In this document: positions 50,851 to 61,685 of the stretch, piece after piece
Numbering within the stretch: position 1 is the first letter of the stretch
How the letters are laid out: each line of letters opens with the position of its first letter
NCBI GenBank assembly: GCA_018712265.1
Contig: DVHF01000050.1
Location: forward strand, 1-64,000
Direction of reading: 5' to 3'
Source: Candidatus Gallacutalibacter pullicola
GTDB lineage: Bacteria; Bacillota; Clostridia; Oscillospirales; Acutalibacteraceae
DNA length: 64,000 nt
The notes under the pieces: generated by a model
Told to the model about the DNA's origin: nothing
The model's database searches: none
The model's input: only the letters and a program-made list of their open reading frames with translations
Program-made: the position numbers and the translations under genes

Positions 50851-52188
50851 TTAGTCGAGGAAGCCCTTGTAATGGCGCATCATCATCTGCGATTCCAGCT
50901 GCTTGACCGTCTCGAGCGCAACACCGACCAGAATGATGATGGACGTGCCGCCCAGCGAGAGGTTGTGCATCCCCGTCAGCGCGCCGAAGATAATCGGCAG
51001 CAGCGCGATAACCGCCAGGAACAGGGAGCCAATCAGCGTAATCTTGGAAAGAATCTTTGCGATGAAGTCCGCCGTCGGACGGCCGGGACGCACGCCCGGG
51101 ATGGTGCCGTTGCTCTGGCGGAGGTTGTTGGCCATCTCAATCGGATTGTATTGGATGGTCAGGTAGAAATACGCGAACATGATGATCAGGATGAAATACA
51201 GGACCGCGTAAATCGGACCGCTGGAGGAGAGGGCGTTCAGAATAATCGCACCGACCGATCCGGCCTCCGGATGCACGAACATCTGGATTGTGCTCGGGAT
51301 CGAGAGGATCGAGCTGGCGAAGATAATCGGCATAACGCCGGACATCGCCACTTTAATCGGAATATGGGTGCTCTGTCCGCCATACATTTTCCTGCCCACG
51401 ACGCGCTTGGCATACTGGACAGGGATGCGGCGCTCCGAATCATTCATGAACACGATGACCCAGATGACCGCGAGGAACAGGATGACAAACAGCGGGACAA
51501 AGAAGTAATACTGTCCGTAGTTTGTCGGATCCTGGATGGCCGCCTGGAGGAACGACCACAAATGGCCGAACGTGACCGGCAGGCGGGCCACAATGCCCGA
51601 GAACAGCAGGATGGAAATTCCGTTGCCGACGCCCTTGACATTGATCTGCTCGCCCATCCACATCATCAGGGCCGTGCCCGCTGTAAACGTGAGCACGATA
51701 ATCACAGCCACAAACGCCTGCGTGGCGAAGCCGTCCTCGGAATACTTCACGATGGACTGGCCGTTGTAGCCGCTGAAGCGGAGGAACGAATAGTACGCCG
51801 CGCCCTGAATCAGTCCCAGCGCAACCGTCACATAGCGGGTGATGGCCGTAATCCTCTTGCGGCCCTCCTCGCCCTCCTTGGCCATCCTCTCAAGCGCGGG
51901 GATAGCCACGGTGAGCAGCTGCATGATGATGGAGCTGTTGATATACGGCGTAATGCCCATGGCGAACATCGTCGCATTGGCGAACGCGCCGCCGGTGAGC
52001 ATATTGAGATACCCGAGGGCCGTGCCCTCCTGGTTGACCGCGTCCATCAGGCCCTTGAGCGCCCCCACATCCAGAAACGGAACCGGGATCACGGAGCCAA
52101 AACGGAACACGACGATAATCAGAAGTGTGAAAAGAAGCTTTTTTCTCAGTTCAGGAATGGACCAGGCGTTCTTAATTGTTTTAAACAA
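50851..52188 (-). CDS. secY: Protein translocase subunit SecY
   Basis: 445-residue ten-helix channel of the Sec translocon. It starts with FKTIKNAWSIPELRKKLLFT and has the plug/TM2a region, FNLGITPYINSS-like FAMGITPYINSSIIMQLL, and the C-terminal NYKGFLD-like HYKGFLD. The start codon is TTG 52188, directly abutting the rplO stop (TGATTG), with GAGGTG inside the end of rplO, so translation is coupled. Confidence 0.97.
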   Translation of the reverse strand: MFKTIKNAWSIPELRKKLLFTLLIIVVFRFGSVIPVPFLDVGALKGLMDAVNQEGTALGYLNMLTGGAFANATMFAMGITPYINSSIIMQLLTVAIPALERMAKEGEEGRKRITAITRYVTVALGLIQGAAYYSFLRFSGYNGQSIVKYSEDGFATQAFVAVIIVLTFTAGTALMMWMGEQINVKGVGNGISILLFSGIVARLPVTFGHLWSFLQAAIQDPTNYGQYYFFVPLFVILFLAVIWVIVFMNDSERRIPVQYAKRVVGRKMYGGQSTHIPIKVAMSGVMPIIFASSILSIPSTIQMFVHPEAGSVGAIILNALSSSGPIYAVLYFILIIMFAYFYLTIQYNPIEMANNLRQSNGTIPGVRPGRPTADFIAKILSKITLIGSLFLAVIALLPIIFGALTGMHNLSLGGTSIIILVGVALETVKQLESQMMMRHYKGFLD

Positions 52189-52632
52189 TCAGATCACCTC
52201 AGCCTTCCCACCTGCCGCCTCAATTTTCTGCTTCGCAGCTTCGGAGAAAGCCGAAACCTTTACTGTCAGGCTCTTGGACAGGCTGCCGTTCGCGAGCACC
52301 TTTACAGCCGCGCCGCTCTTCTTGATGATACCTGCCTCGACAAGCGCGTTGTTATCGACAACTGCGCCGTTCTCGAATTTCTTTTCGAGCGAGCCGACGT
52401 TCACGGTTACGATGGGATTGGCAAAAATATTGACGAACCCTCTCTTCGGGATACGTCTCTGCAGCGGCATCTGGCCGCCCTCAAACCCGGGACGGACGCC
52501 GCCGCCCGAACGGGCCTTCTGGCCCTTGTGGCCTTTGCCTGCCGTTTTGCCCTGGCCGGAGCCCGCGCCTCTGCCGATGCGCTTCGGCTCTTTGGTGGAG
52601 CCCGGCACGGCAGTCAGATCATGCAATTTCAT
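52189..52632 (-). CDS. rplO: 50S ribosomal protein L15
   Basis: 147-residue 50S protein. It begins [20 protein letters not shown] with the Gly/Lys-rich extension [20 protein letters not shown] that reaches into the 23S core, and has the C-terminal [20 protein letters not shown]. The stop codon abuts the secY TTG start. Confidence 0.98.
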   Translation of the reverse strand: MKLHDLTAVPGSTKEPKRIGRGAGSGQGKTAGKGHKGQKARSGGGVRPGFEGGQMPLQRRIPKRGFVNIFANPIVTVNVGSLEKKFENGAVVDNNALVEAGIIKKSGAAVKVLANGSLSKSLTVKVSAFSEAAKQKIEAAGGKAEVI

Positions 52633-52650
52633 TTCGTCGCACCTCCTTGC

Positions 52651-52830
52651 TTACGCTTTGCTTACCTCGACGAGGTGGATAATCTTCGCCACTTTGCCGC
52701 CGGTCGCCGCGTTGTCGGGCTGAACGGAAACGTCGCCAACCTTGCGGAGGCCAAGGGCCTGGGCAGTCGCAATCTGGTCTTTCTTTGCGCCGATCAGGCT
52801 CTTTACCAGAGTCACTTTAAGCTGTGCCAT
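52651..52830 (-). CDS. rpmD: 50S ribosomal protein L30
   Basis: A 59-residue gene found by reading the gap between rpsE and rplO. The product begins MAQLKVTLVKSLIGAKKDQ and continues ATAQALGLRKVGDVSVQPDN, ending HLVEVSKA, a standard L30. ATG at 52830 follows GGGGGAGAG. Fifteen bases after rpsE and 18 before rplO. Confidence 0.96.
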   Translation of the reverse strand: MAQLKVTLVKSLIGAKKDQIATAQALGLRKVGDVSVQPDNAATGGKVAKIIHLVEVSKA

Positions 52831-52845
52831 ATTGCTCTCCCCCTC

Positions 52846-53343
52846 TTACAGAATTTCCTTCACCGACTTGCCGCGGATTGCCGCGACCTCCTCGGCGCTG
52901 CGCAGCTTCGAGAGGCCCTCGATGGTTGCGCGGACTACGTTGCACGGATTGTTGGAGCGCAGGGCCTTGGAGCGGATATCCTTGATGCCCGCAACCTCGA
53001 CCACCGCACGCACCGGGCCGCCGGCGATAACGCCGGTACCGGGGGCAGCGGGCTTGAGCAGCACGCGGCCCGCGCCGAACTCGCCCATCACCTCGTGGGG
53101 GATGGTAGTCCCGCGCAGCGAAACCTTGATCAGGTTCTTCTTGGCGTCCTCAATCCCCTTGCGGATGGAATCCGGCACTTCACCGGCCTTGCCGATGCCG
53201 AAGCCAACGGTGCCGTTGCCGTCGCCCACGACGACAAGCGCCGCAAACTTGAAGATACGGCCGCCCTTTACGGTTTTGGAAACGCGGTTGATGGCAACAA
53301 CGCGCTCCTTGAGTTCCATAGACGATGCGTCAATTCTAGCCAA
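52846..53343 (-). CDS. rpsE: 30S ribosomal protein S5
   Basis: 165-residue S5 of the 30S mRNA entry site. The S5 N-terminal domain has [20 protein letters not shown] and [20 protein letters not shown]; the C-terminal domain has [19 protein letters not shown]. Between rplR and rpmD. Confidence 0.98.
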   Translation of the reverse strand: MARIDASSMELKERVVAINRVSKTVKGGRIFKFAALVVVGDGNGTVGFGIGKAGEVPDSIRKGIEDAKKNLIKVSLRGTTIPHEVMGEFGAGRVLLKPAAPGTGVIAGGPVRAVVEVAGIKDIRSKALRSNNPCNVVRATIEGLSKLRSAEEVAAIRGKSVKEIL

Positions 53344-53360
53344 AAGTATTCCTCCCTCTC

Positions 53361-53720
53361 TTAGAACTTGAGGCCGCCCTCGCGGGCGCCTTCGGCCAGC
53401 TCCTTGACGCGGCCGTGGAAGATATAGCCACCGCGGTCAAAAACAACCTCAGTGATTCCCTTATCGATAGCGCGCTTGGCAATCATCTCGCCGACCTTGC
53501 GCGCAGCTTCTTTATTTCCGCCGTATCCAGCGAACTCCTTGTCCAGCGTGGAAGCCGCTGCGAGCGTCACGCCCGCTACGTCGTCGATAACCTGGGCGTA
53601 GATGTTTTTGCTGGAGCGGAATACATTCAGGCGCGGACGCTGTGCCGTGCCGGAAACCTTGCCGCGCACCCTGAGGTGGCGGTGCAGCCTGGCTTTATTG
53701 CTGTCAGCCTTATTCACCAT
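53361..53720 (-). CDS. rplR: 50S ribosomal protein L18
   Basis: 119-residue 5S rRNA-binding protein. The basic N-terminus ([20 protein letters not shown]) precedes [20 protein letters not shown] and the C-terminal [20 protein letters not shown]. Between rplF and rpsE in the spc operon. Confidence 0.98.
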   Translation of the reverse strand: MVNKADSNKARLHRHLRVRGKVSGTAQRPRLNVFRSSKNIYAQVIDDVAGVTLAAASTLDKEFAGYGGNKEAARKVGEMIAKRAIDKGITEVVFDRGGYIFHGRVKELAEGAREGGLKF

Positions 53721-53734
53721 TTGTCATTCACTCC

Positions 53735-54283
53735 TTACTTCTTGGCGCCCTTACCGGCCTTGCCTTCCTTGCGGCGTACGTGTTCGTCCGTGTAGCGGAT
53801 ACCCTTGCCCTTATACGGCTCCGGCGGGCGCTTCTCGCGCACTTCCGCTGCGAACTGGCCGACCTTCTGCTTATCCGGCCCGGAAATGATGATCTTGTTC
53901 GGGGTCGGGCATTCGATCTTGATGTCCTCCGTGTCGGAGACTACCACGTTGTGGGAGAAGCCGAGGTTCATGATCATGTCCTTGCCCTGCTTCTGCACAC
54001 GGTAGCCGACGCCGAGCACGTCGAGCTCCTTCTTGTAGCCCTCTGTCACGCCGACCACCATGTTGTGGATGAGCGTGCGGGTCAGGCCGTGAAGGGAGCG
54101 GTTCTGCTTCTCGTCGTCAGGACGGGTAACGAGGATTTCATTGCCCTCCTGCGTGATGGTCATATTCGGGTGGAACTTCTGGGTAAGAGTACCCTTCGGC
54201 CCCTTCACCGTAACAACGCTGCCGTCGATTTTCACCTCGACGCCCGCGGGAATATTTATGGGTTTTCTTCCAATTCGAGACAT
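53735..54283 (-). CDS. rplF: 50S ribosomal protein L6
   Basis: 182-residue L6 near the factor-binding site. It begins [20 protein letters not shown] and contains GPKGTL and the C-terminal signature [20 protein letters not shown]. Between rpsH and rplR. Confidence 0.98.
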   Translation of the reverse strand: MSRIGRKPINIPAGVEVKIDGSVVTVKGPKGTLTQKFHPNMTITQEGNEILVTRPDDEKQNRSLHGLTRTLIHNMVVGVTEGYKKELDVLGVGYRVQKQGKDMIMNLGFSHNVVVSDTEDIKIECPTPNKIIISGPDKQKVGQFAAEVREKRPPEPYKGKGIRYTDEHVRRKEGKAGKGAKK

Positions 54284-54303
54284 AGTAGCTGCACCCCCTC
54301 TTC

Positions 54304-54702
54304 TTACCAGATAAACGCGAGAACCTCGCCGCCGATGTGAGCCTTGCGGGCCTCACGGTCGGTCATGACGCCGCGGCTGGTGGAAATAATCGCAATGCCG
54401 AGACCTTTCATAACCCTCGGCAGCTCGTCTGCGTTGGAATAGATGCGCAGGCCCGGCTTGGAGACCCTGCGCAGGCCCTTGATGACGGGGGTCTTGCCCT
54501 CGCCGTACTTGAGCGTAACTTTAATGATGCCCTGCTTGCCGTCCTCTGTCACGGTGAAGCCCTTCACATAGCCCTCGTCCACCAGAATCTGGCAGATGGC
54601 CTTCTTCATATTGGAAGCGGGGATCTCCACGGAATCGTGCTTCGCGGAATTCGCGTTGCGGATGCGGGTAAGCAAATCGGCAATGGTATCTGTAATCTGC
54701 AT
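54304..54702 (-). CDS. rpsH: 30S ribosomal protein S8
   Basis: 132-residue 16S-binding protein, in many bacteria the autoregulator of the spc operon. It starts [20 protein letters not shown] and ends [20 protein letters not shown] followed by GGEVLAFIW. No S8 operator could be recognised upstream of rplE by eye. Confidence 0.98.
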   Translation of the reverse strand: MQITDTIADLLTRIRNANSAKHDSVEIPASNMKKAICQILVDEGYVKGFTVTEDGKQGIIKVTLKYGEGKTPVIKGLRRVSKPGLRIYSNADELPRVMKGLGIAIISTSRGVMTDREARKAHIGGEVLAFIW

Positions 54703-54717
54703 TCCGTTACCTCCTTT

Positions 54718-54903
54718 TTACCAGCTGGCTTTTTTCACGCCCGGGATTTCGCCCTTGTAGGCAAGCTCCCTGAAGCAGATACGGCACACTCCGAATTTCC
54801 GGAGGTAGGCGTGCGGCCTGCCGCAGATTTTGCATCTGTTGTATGTGCGGGTCGAGAACTTAGCCGGTCTCGCCTGCTTGATTTTCATAGAAGTCTTGGC
54901 CAC
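54718..54903 (-). CDS. rpsN: 30S ribosomal protein S14, zinc type
   Basis: 61-residue type Z S14 with two CxxC pairs, [20 protein letters not shown], forming a zinc site, and the conserved [18 protein letters not shown] end. The zinc-free paralogue is not in this window. Between rplE and rpsH. Confidence 0.98.
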   Translation of the reverse strand: MAKTSMKIKQARPAKFSTRTYNRCKICGRPHAYLRKFGVCRICFRELAYKGEIPGVKKASW

Positions 54904-54915
54904 AATAATCCCTCC

Positions 54916-55455
54916 TTATTTCGCAAACGGAGCGCCCATCAGCGTGAGGAGCTCACGGCTCTCCTCGTCGGTGGCTGCTGTGGTGACGAAGCAGATATCC
55001 ATCCCGCGGACCTTGTCGATCTTGTCGTACTCGATCTCCGGGAAAATCAGCTGCTCACGGATGCCCATGTTGTAGTTGCCGCGGCCGTCGAAGGAGTTCG
55101 GGTTGATGCCGCGGAAGTCGCGCACGCGGGGCAGCGCGATGTTAAAGAGTCTGTCCATGAATTCATACATTCTGTCGCCGCGCAGCGTGACCTTCACGCC
55201 GATCGGCATGCCGGCGCGCAGCTTGAAGTTCGCGACGGATTTCTTCGCCTTGCACACCTGCGGACGCTGGCCGGTGATAGCCGCCAGGTCGGTCATGATG
55301 GAATCGATCGCCTTGGCATTCTCCTTGGCCTCGCCCGCGCCCACGTTGATCACGATCTTATCCAGCTTCGGGATCTGCATGGTGCTCGAGTAATTAAACT
55401 TCTTCATCAGCGCGGGGGCGACTTCCTGCTTGTAGTAGTCCTTTAATCTTGCCAT
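54916..55455 (-). CDS. rplE: 50S ribosomal protein L5
   Basis: 179-residue 5S rRNA-binding protein. It has [40 protein letters not shown] and [20 protein letters not shown], the full family signature, and ends MGAPFAK. Between rplX and rpsN. Confidence 0.98.
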   Translation of the reverse strand: MARLKDYYKQEVAPALMKKFNYSSTMQIPKLDKIVINVGAGEAKENAKAIDSIMTDLAAITGQRPQVCKAKKSVANFKLRAGMPIGVKVTLRGDRMYEFMDRLFNIALPRVRDFRGINPNSFDGRGNYNMGIREQLIFPEIEYDKIDKVRGMDICFVTTAATDEESRELLTLMGAPFAK

Positions 55456-55472
55456 GTCGTCTTAATCCTCCC

Positions 55473-55790
55473 TTACAGCGACTCGCCGCATTTTGCGCAG
55501 ATGCGTTCCTTCGTGCCGTCCGCCAGGATCTTGTGGGAGACACGGGTCGGCTTGCCGCAGTGGGAGCAGACAACCTGCACCTTGCAGGCGTAGATGGCGC
55601 CCTCGGCCTTTACGATGCCGCCCTGCTCGCCCATCCGGCGCGGCTTTACATGCTTGCTGACCATGTTGCGGCCCTCGATGATGACCTTGCCCTCCTTGGG
55701 GCTGACAGCCAGGACCTTGCCGGTCTTGCCGCGGTCGCGGCCGCTGATAATCATGACGGTGTCACCCGTTTTTACATGAACTTTATTCAT
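55473..55790 (-). CDS. rplX: 50S ribosomal protein L24
   Basis: 105-residue assembly initiator with an N-terminal KOW motif (VKTGDTVMIISGRDRGKTGK) and a Cys-rich C-terminal half with two CxxC pairs (VVCSHCGKPT ... RICAKCGESL), likely a zinc site as in many L24 proteins. Between rplN and rplE. Confidence 0.97.
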   Translation of the reverse strand: MNKVHVKTGDTVMIISGRDRGKTGKVLAVSPKEGKVIIEGRNMVSKHVKPRRMGEQGGIVKAEGAIYACKVQVVCSHCGKPTRVSHKILADGTKERICAKCGESL

Positions 55791-55809
55791 CTAAGTGGAC
55801 ACCTCCCAA

Positions 55810-56178
55810 TCAAAGCACTTCCGGCGCGAGGCTCAGGATCTTCATGTAATCCCTGTCGCGGAGCTCTCTGGCCACCGGCCCAAAAATACGGGTCCCTCTC
55901 GGGTTCTTATCATCACGGATGATGACAGCCGCGTTCTCATCGAAGCGGATGTACGTGCCGTCGGCACGGCGCACGCCTGTCGCCGAACGGACGATAACTG
56001 CCTTCACCACGTCGCCTTTTTTTACCACGCCGCCGGGTGCTGCTTTTTTAACGGAAGCCACCACGACGTCGCCTATATTTGCATACCTTCTGCGGGTACC
56101 GCCCAGAACGCGGATGCACATAAGCTCCTTCGCGCCGGTGTTATCGGCAACCTTGAGGTAAGTCTGCTGTTGAATCAC
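55810..56178 (-). CDS. rplN: 50S ribosomal protein L14
   Basis: 122-residue 50S interface protein. It begins [20 protein letters not shown] and has [20 protein letters not shown]-like [20 protein letters not shown] and [15 protein letters not shown]. Starts the second half of the cluster after rpsQ, with a 59-bp gap. Confidence 0.98.
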   Translation of the reverse strand: MIQQQTYLKVADNTGAKELMCIRVLGGTRRRYANIGDVVVASVKKAAPGGVVKKGDVVKAVIVRSATGVRRADGTYIRFDENAAVIIRDDKNPRGTRIFGPVARELRDRDYMKILSLAPEVL

Positions 56179-56237
56179 AGTGCGTTCCTCCTTTGCAATC
56201 TGCCAGAAGGCAAGCGCTTATCGCAAAGCTGCCTGCC

Positions 56238-56495
56238 TTATTTGGCTTTCTCAATAATCTCGACCAGGCGCCATCTCTTTTCCTTCGAGAGGGGACGGGT
56301 CTCCATCACACGCACGCGGTCACCGATAGTGCATTCGTTATTCTCGTCATGAGCCTTCAGCTTCACGGTACGCTTAATAATCTTGTTGTAAAGCGGATGC
56401 TTCACGCTGTCCTGGATGGCAACGACGATGGTTTTGTCCATCTTATTGCTGACAACCTTGCCGACCTGGGTTTTTCTCATATTCCTGTCGCTCAC
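56238..56495 (-). CDS. rpsQ: 30S ribosomal protein S17
   Basis: 85-residue OB-fold 16S-binding protein. It starts [20 protein letters not shown] and has the C-terminal [20 protein letters not shown]. The start is GTG 56495, with GGAGG 8 bases upstream, matching where homologues begin; the open frame extends seven codons further. Confidence 0.96.
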   Translation of the reverse strand: MSDRNMRKTQVGKVVSNKMDKTIVVAIQDSVKHPLYNKIIKRTVKLKAHDENNECTIGDRVRVMETRPLSKEKRWRLVEIIEKAK

Positions 56496-56512
56496 AGCTA
56501 AATCCTCCCTTC

Positions 56513-56713
56513 TCACGCGTTGGCGCTGAGTTCATTCGCGCGCAGGACTGTCTTTACGCGCGCGATGTCCTTCTTGACGGCGCTGATGCGCATCGGGTTA
56601 TCGAGCTGGTTAATGGCGAGCTGGAAACGCAGGTTGAAAAGCTCGGCCTTGAGGTCCTTCAATTTTGCTTCCAGTTCTTCATTGGTCATTGCTCTGATCT
56701 CTGAGGCCTTCAT
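56513..56713 (-). CDS. rpmC: 50S ribosomal protein L29
   Basis: 66-residue two-helix protein at the exit tunnel, a docking site for SRP and trigger factor. It begins [20 protein letters not shown] and has [20 protein letters not shown]. Its ATG overlaps the rplP stop by one base (TAATG). Confidence 0.97.
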   Translation of the reverse strand: MKASEIRAMTNEELEAKLKDLKAELFNLRFQLAINQLDNPMRISAVKKDIARVKTVLRANELSANA

Positions 56714-57138
56714 TACTGCTCACCCCCCGTTTCTTCCTTCTTGACGAACTTGCACTTGATCGGCAGCTTGTTGGAGGCCAGACGGAGCGCCTCGCGGGCG
56801 GTCTCCTCCGGCACGCCGCCGATTTCGAACATCACCCTGCCGGGCTTTACGACGGCCACCCAGTATTCCGGGGAACCTTTACCGGAACCCATTCGGGTTT
56901 CAGCGGGCTTCTCGGTGATGGGCTTATCCGGGAAAATCTTGATCCAAACCTTACCGAATCTCTTGCAGTAACGGGTCATGGCAACACGGGCAGCCTCAAT
57001 CTGGTTGGAGGTGATCCATGCCGGCTCGAGCGCCTGGATGCCGAAATCACCGTAAGTGACCTTATTGCCGCGGTATGCCTTGCCGGTGAGACGGCCACGG
57101 TGCACCCTGCGGTACTTTACGCGCTTAGGCAACAGCAT
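56713..57138 (-). CDS. rplP: 50S ribosomal protein L16
   Basis: 141-residue protein near the A-site tRNA. It starts [20 protein letters not shown] and contains [20 protein letters not shown] and [25 protein letters not shown] overlaps link it to rpsC upstream and rpmC downstream. Confidence 0.98.
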   Translation of the reverse strand: MLLPKRVKYRRVHRGRLTGKAYRGNKVTYGDFGIQALEPAWITSNQIEAARVAMTRYCKRFGKVWIKIFPDKPITEKPAETRMGSGKGSPEYWVAVVKPGRVMFEIGGVPEETAREALRLASNKLPIKCKFVKKEETGGEQ

Positions 57139-57809
57139 TATTTACTGCCTCCTTCCCTGCGGGGCTGTCTGCTGCGGTTATCATGGAGAACCTCGCCCCT
57201 GTAAATCCAAACCTTTACGCCGATGCGGCCGTAGGTGGTAGCCGCCTCAGCAAAGCCGTAGTCGATGTCCGCGCGGAGGGTCTGCAGCGGAATCGTGCCG
57301 TCGTGATACTGCTCGGAGCGGGCGATTTCTGCGCCGCCCAGACGGCCGGATACCTGCGTCTTGATTCCGCGTGCGCCGCCCTTCATGGCGCGGCCGATGC
57401 ACTGCTTCATCGCACGGCGGAAAGAAATTCTCTTCTCGAGCTGCTGCGCGATATTCTCAGCAACGAGCTGGGCGTCCGTATCCGGGTACTTGACCTCGAC
57501 GATGTTGATCGTCACCGGCTTGCCGAGCATCTTCTCGCACTGCTGGCGCAACTTCTCAATCTCAGCGCCGCCCTTGCCGATTACCATGCCGGGCTTCGCG
57601 CAGTGGATATGGATGCGCACCTTGGAAGCGTCGCGCTCAATTTCAATCTTCGGGATGCCTGCCGCAGCGAGCTGCTTCTTCAGCGTTTTGCGGAGGTTAT
57701 AATCTTCCACCAGGGTGTCGCCGAACACGTTGTCCTTTGCGAACCAGCGGGAATCCCAATCCTTAATTACTCCCACACGGAACCCGTGGGGGTTTACCTT
57801 GTGACCCAT
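57138..57809 (-). CDS. rpsC: 30S ribosomal protein S3
   Basis: 223-residue protein at the mRNA entry channel. It begins [20 protein letters not shown], has the KH-2 motif [20 protein letters not shown] and the C-terminal [20 protein letters not shown] and [13 protein letters not shown]. Overlaps rplP by one base. Confidence 0.98.
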   Translation of the reverse strand: MGHKVNPHGFRVGVIKDWDSRWFAKDNVFGDTLVEDYNLRKTLKKQLAAAGIPKIEIERDASKVRIHIHCAKPGMVIGKGGAEIEKLRQQCEKMLGKPVTINIVEVKYPDTDAQLVAENIAQQLEKRISFRRAMKQCIGRAMKGGARGIKTQVSGRLGGAEIARSEQYHDGTIPLQTLRADIDYGFAEAATTYGRIGVKVWIYRGEVLHDNRSRQPRREGGSK

Positions 57810-57828
57810 GAACTTACCTCCTCTTCGC

Positions 57829-58164
57829 TTATTCCTTTTCCTTGAGCACCAGTGTGACGTGCGATGTTCTCTTCAAAATTCTGAACGCGCGGCCCTGTGC
57901 TCTCGGGCGGATGCGCTTGAGGATCGGACCCGGGGATACGTAGCACTGCGCCACATACAGCCGGGAAACATCCATATTGTGGTTATTCTCAGCATTTGCC
58001 ATAGCGGACTTCAGCAGCTTCTGGAGATCCTCGCAGGCGGCCTTGGGGGTATGCTTGAGGATAGCCATTGCCAAATCCACCGGCTTGTTGCGGATGAGGT
58101 CCAGCACGATGGATACTTTTCTGGGGGAAATACGGGCGTATTTCAGCTGTGCCCTTGCTTCCAT
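57829..58164 (-). CDS. rplV: 50S ribosomal protein L22
   Basis: 111-residue protein whose beta hairpin lines the exit tunnel. It starts [20 protein letters not shown] and ends [16 protein letters not shown], with [16 protein letters not shown] 58164 has GGAG 8 bases upstream. Confidence 0.97.
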   Translation of the reverse strand: MEARAQLKYARISPRKVSIVLDLIRNKPVDLAMAILKHTPKAACEDLQKLLKSAMANAENNHNMDVSRLYVAQCYVSPGPILKRIRPRAQGRAFRILKRTSHVTLVLKEKE

Positions 58165-58184
58165 GCTATACACTCCTTTCAGCC

Positions 58185-58460
58185 TTACTTACCGGTCGTC
58201 TTGGAGCCTGCGTGGCCCTTGAAGGTTCTTGTGGGGGCAAACTCGCCGAGCTTGTGCCCAACCATGTCTTCCGTTACATACACCGGCACGTGCTTGCGTC
58301 CGTCGTGGACAGCGATTGTATGGCCGACAAAATCCGGGAAAATGACGGAAGCTCTGCTCCACGTCTTGAGGATCTTCTTCTCGCCGGCCGCGTTCATTTC
58401 CTGAACCCTTTTCAGCAGCACAGGCTGGACATAAGGGCCCTTCTTAATGCTTCTGCTCAT
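58185..58460 (-). CDS. rpsS: 30S ribosomal protein S19
   Basis: 91-residue head protein and partner of RimM. It begins [20 protein letters not shown] and has [20 protein letters not shown] and [20 protein letters not shown]. Between rplB and rplV. Confidence 0.98.
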   Translation of the reverse strand: MSRSIKKGPYVQPVLLKRVQEMNAAGEKKILKTWSRASVIFPDFVGHTIAVHDGRKHVPVYVTEDMVGHKLGEFAPTRTFKGHAGSKTTGK

Positions 58461-58486
58461 TTTTCAGTTGCTCCTTTCTGTCCGCC

Positions 58487-59317
58487 TTACTTATCGTTTC
58501 TGCGCTTCACGATGAACTTATCGGAGCGGTTGTGGTGCTTGCGGGTCTTGTAACCAAGAGCCGGCTTGCCCCACGGGGTCAGCGGGCCGGGATGTCCGAT
58601 CGGGGACTTGCCCTCACCACCGCCGTGCGGATGGTCGTTCGGGTTCATGACGGAACCGCGCACAGTCGGCCTCCAGCCCATATGGCGCTTGCGGCCTGCC
58701 TTGCCGATCTTTCTGTTCTCGTGGTCGATATTGCTGACCTGGCCGATGGTGGCCATGCAGTCGAGGGACACCTGACGCAGCTCGCCGGACGGCAGGCGCA
58801 GCAGGGCCATGTTGTTCTCCTTCGCCATGAGCTGGGCCATGATGCCAGCGGCGCGGGCAAGCTGAGCGCCCTTGCCGGGATACAGCTCGATGTTGTGGAT
58901 GAACGTACCGGTCGGGATGCTCCCGAGCGGAAGCGCGTTGCCGACCTTGATATCGGCATCAGCGCCGGAGACGATCTTATCGCCGGCCTTCAGGCCATTC
59001 GGAGCGATGATATAGCTCTTCTCGCCATCCTCATACTGCACCAGCGCGATAAACGCGGAGCGGTTCGGATCGTATTCAATCGTCAGAACGGTGGCCTCGC
59101 CAGCCTTCTGGCGCTTAAAATCGATAATGCGGTACTTTCTGCGGTTTCCGCCGCCGCGGTGGCGGACCGTGATTCTGCCGTAGCTGTTGCGTCCGGCCTT
59201 TTTATTCAACGGCGCAAGCAGGCTCTTTTCGGGAGCTGTCTTGGAGAGGGAGGAATAGTCGATGGTGGACATATTCCGTCTGCCGGCCGTATTCGGCTTA
59301 TACGTAATAATAGGCAT
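58487..59317 (-). CDS. rplB: 50S ribosomal protein L2
   Basis: 276-residue peptidyl-transferase-region protein. It has [20 protein letters not shown], the [20 protein letters not shown] segment and the C-terminal [20 protein letters not shown] with the conserved His. Between rplW and rpsS. Confidence 0.98.
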   Translation of the reverse strand: MPIITYKPNTAGRRNMSTIDYSSLSKTAPEKSLLAPLNKKAGRNSYGRITVRHRGGGNRRKYRIIDFKRQKAGEATVLTIEYDPNRSAFIALVQYEDGEKSYIIAPNGLKAGDKIVSGADADIKVGNALPLGSIPTGTFIHNIELYPGKGAQLARAAGIMAQLMAKENNMALLRLPSGELRQVSLDCMATIGQVSNIDHENRKIGKAGRKRHMGWRPTVRGSVMNPNDHPHGGGEGKSPIGHPGPLTPWGKPALGYKTRKHHNRSDKFIVKRRNDK

Positions 59318-59401
59318 TTCGGTTTCACACTCCTCGTGATGGCTTTGCGGGGGACTGCCTGATCCCCCATATCTGCCCCTGCCCTGGCGGGCAGGCTCTG
59401 A

Positions 59402-59692
59402 TTACATCATTCCTTCAAAGAACTCGATCGCCTTGCTGTCCTCAGACAGGGTGACGACGGCCTTCTTCCAGGAAGCGGTGTAGCCCTCATAACGTCCCTG
59501 ACGGCGCATATGGCCTCTGACGTGCAGGGTGTTCACCTTGGCAACCTTTACCTTGAAGAGCTCCTCAACGGCTCTTGCCACGTCGATCTTCGTAGCGGCC
59601 TTGGCCACCTCGAAGGTATATCTCTTTTCGGCAATGCCGGCCATGCTTTTCTCGGTGATAATGGGGCGGATGATAATATCCTGTGCTACCAT
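59402..59692 (-). CDS. rplW: 50S ribosomal protein L23
   Basis: 96-residue exit-tunnel protein that binds trigger factor and SRP. It begins [20 protein letters not shown] and has [20 protein letters not shown]. The ATG overlaps the rplD stop by one base. Confidence 0.97.
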   Translation of the reverse strand: MVAQDIIIRPIITEKSMAGIAEKRYTFEVAKAATKIDVARAVEELFKVKVAKVNTLHVRGHMRRQGRYEGYTASWKKAVVTLSEDSKAIEFFEGMM

Positions 59693-60315
59693 TATGCGTA
59701 CACCTCCTCAATCTTGGCTACGGCATCCTTGAGCACGATGAACTTATCGGCATTGAGGATGTCATAGACGTTCAAGGTGTTGACGGCCGCGGTCTTGACG
59801 CCCGGGATATTCCGTGCGGAAGCGACGATTTTCGCGTCGGACTCCGGCAGGACGATGAGCGCCTTCTTCTCAGCCCCGAGGGCCTTGAGCATCGCGGCGA
59901 TTGTCTTTGTCTTATACTCGTCCATGGAGAGGCCGGAGACGACGATCATCTCGTTGTCCAGCACCTTGCTGGAGAACGCCGACTTCATGGCGAGGCGTCT
60001 TACCTTCTTGTTGACGGTATATCTGTAAGAGCGCGGCTTCGGGGCAAACACAATGCCGCCGTGGGTCCACTGCGGAGCGCGGGTGGAACCCTGTCTGGCA
60101 TGGCCTGTACCCTTCTGTCTCCACGGCTTCTTTCCGCCGCCGGAAACCTCGGTGCGGGTCAGCGCGGACTGTGTGCCCTGGCGCTGGTTGGCCAGATAAT
60201 TCTTAACCATGTGGAGCATTACCGCTTTGTTCGGCTCAATCCCGAATACGGACTCAGCAAGCTCGATCTTCTCGATCTCCTTGCCCGCCACATCGAATAC
60301 TGCTACTGTAGGCAT
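59692..60315 (-). CDS. rplD: 50S ribosomal protein L4
   Basis: 207-residue 23S-binding protein. Its basic loop [20 protein letters not shown] followed by [20 protein letters not shown] is diagnostic. In E. coli L4 autoregulates the S10 operon through the rpsJ leader; whether this applies here is unknown, although a long leader precedes rpsJ. Confidence 0.98.
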   Translation of the reverse strand: MPTVAVFDVAGKEIEKIELAESVFGIEPNKAVMLHMVKNYLANQRQGTQSALTRTEVSGGGKKPWRQKGTGHARQGSTRAPQWTHGGIVFAPKPRSYRYTVNKKVRRLAMKSAFSSKVLDNEMIVVSGLSMDEYKTKTIAAMLKALGAEKKALIVLPESDAKIVASARNIPGVKTAAVNTLNVYDILNADKFIVLKDAVAKIEEVYA

Positions 60316-60332
60316 TCTGATTCCTCCTTCCC

Positions 60333-60965
60333 TTACGCCTTCACGCTGTCATGGATCACCACGACGCCGCCGTTCGGGCCGGGGATAGCGCCTTTGATTG
60401 CGATCAGGTTATTTTCCGCATCGACCTTGACGACGGTGAGGTTCTGCACCGTGACCTTCTCCGCACCCATGTGGCCCGGCAGCTTCTTGCCCGGGAACAC
60501 TCTGGACGGATCGGAAATCGGGCCGTTGGAACCGGCATGGCGTGCAACCGGACCGGTACCGTGGCTCTCGCGCAGGCGGTGGTTGTTCCAGCGCTTCACA
60601 ACGCCGGCGTAGCCTTTACCTTTGCTTGTCCCGGCGACGTCAACTCTGTCGCCCTCGGCGAACACGTCCGCCTTGATGAGGTCGCCCACGTTGTACGCGT
60701 CGATGTTGTCCAGACGGAACTCACGCAGCGTTCTCTTGGGAGCGACGTCGCCCTTGGCGAAGTGGCCCTTCATGGGCTTGTTGACCTTGTGGGCCTTCAG
60801 ATCGCCGAAGCCCACCTGGATGGCGGCATAGCCATCGTTTTCCACCGTCTTTTTCTGCGACACGACGCAGGGACCGGCTTCCACGACGGTGACGGGGATG
60901 ACGTTCCCCTTCTCATCGAAAATCTGCGTCATGCCGATTTTCTTGCCGATGATTGCCTTTTGCAT
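60333..60965 (-). CDS. rplC: 50S ribosomal protein L3
   Basis: 210-residue early-assembly protein. It begins [20 protein letters not shown] and contains [20 protein letters not shown] and the [20 protein letters not shown] segment. Second gene of the S10 operon, 70 bases after rpsJ. Confidence 0.98.
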   Translation of the reverse strand: MQKAIIGKKIGMTQIFDEKGNVIPVTVVEAGPCVVSQKKTVENDGYAAIQVGFGDLKAHKVNKPMKGHFAKGDVAPKRTLREFRLDNIDAYNVGDLIKADVFAEGDRVDVAGTSKGKGYAGVVKRWNNHRLRESHGTGPVARHAGSNGPISDPSRVFPGKKLPGHMGAEKVTVQNLTVVKVDAENNLIAIKGAIPGPNGGVVVIHDSVKA

Positions 60966-61035
60966 GAATAATACCTCCTATGCAGGTTATTGGTTGGCTC
61001 TCGCCAACATGACCCCGGCTGCTGGTAGGTCAAAA

Positions 61036-61347
61036 TCAGAGCTTAATCTCGATCTCGACGCCGGCAGGGAGCTCCAGACCCATCAAAGCCTCAACGGTCT
61101 TGTTGGAGGGTCTGAGGATGTCGATAAGTCTCTTGTGGGTTCTCATCTCAAACTGCTCACGGCTGTCCTTATCCTTATGAACGGCGCGCAGGATGGTGAT
61201 GATCTGCTTCTCGGTCGGCAGCGGGACAGGTCCGGAAACCCTTGCGCCCGTGCGCTTCGCGGTCTGCACGATCTTCTCGGCGGACTGATCCACCAGCTGA
61301 TGATCGTAACCCTTAATTCTTATCCTGATTTTTTCTTTGACTGCCAC
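61036..61347 (-). CDS. rpsJ: 30S ribosomal protein S10
   Basis: 103-residue S10, also NusE in antitermination complexes. It contains [40 protein letters not shown] and [20 protein letters not shown]. The start is GTG 61347, with AAGGAGG upstream. First gene of the S10-spc-alpha cluster, preceded by a ~330-nt leader. Confidence 0.98.
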   Translation of the reverse strand: MAVKEKIRIRIKGYDHQLVDQSAEKIVQTAKRTGARVSGPVPLPTEKQIITILRAVHKDKDSREQFEMRTHKRLIDILRPSNKTVEALMGLELPAGVEIEIKL

Positions 61348-61462
61348 GAAAAATCGCCTCCTTATTGTAGTTGGCGGGCGGCGCAGTCAGGCGTCCGTCC
61401 CGCATGGGGCCCGAGGTATGATTTTTCAACCACCGTGCCGGGTGTTCCCTCGCCGGACATTG

Positions 61463-61499
61463 AAAAACCGGATTTCCTTTCTTATCGAAGTCAATCCGG
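61463..61499 (-). promoter_or_regulatory. Terminator-like hairpin in the rpsJ leader
   Basis: On the minus strand CCGGATT (61493-61499) pairs with AATCCGG (61468-61474), followed by TTTTT. It lies ~115 bases before rpsJ within the predicted leader and could act as an attenuator. Confidence 0.55.
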
Positions 61500-61618
61500 A
61501 TCGGGACGCCGAAAAGCGTCTGAGCAGAATGGAAGCCTGTATCTGAGTAACTGGGATACAGCCCTCATACAGCCCATAAATATTCTGTCGCCCGGTTTAA
61601 AATCGGACATACTCCACG

Positions 61619-61642
61619 GAAAAACCGGCCATAATCGGCCGC
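61619..61642 (-). promoter_or_regulatory. Second terminator-like hairpin near the 5' end of the rpsJ leader
   Basis: On the minus strand CGGCC and GGCCG pair around GATTAT and are followed by GTTTTT, about 40-60 bases after the predicted start site. Two further small stems, GACGC/GCGTC (61505-61520) and GTATC/GATAC (~61535-61560), lie between the two hairpins. Confidence 0.45.
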
Positions 61643-61685
61643 AACCTCCCGCTTCAACGCATATCTGTCGCAGTCTTGCCTGATT

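Noticed and set aside
49267-53364. A 1365-codon plus-strand ORF across the spc operon
   Set aside because: It is antisense to map, adk, secY, rplO, rpmD and rpsE, which are unmistakable. The long open frame results from GC-biased codon use on the other strand.
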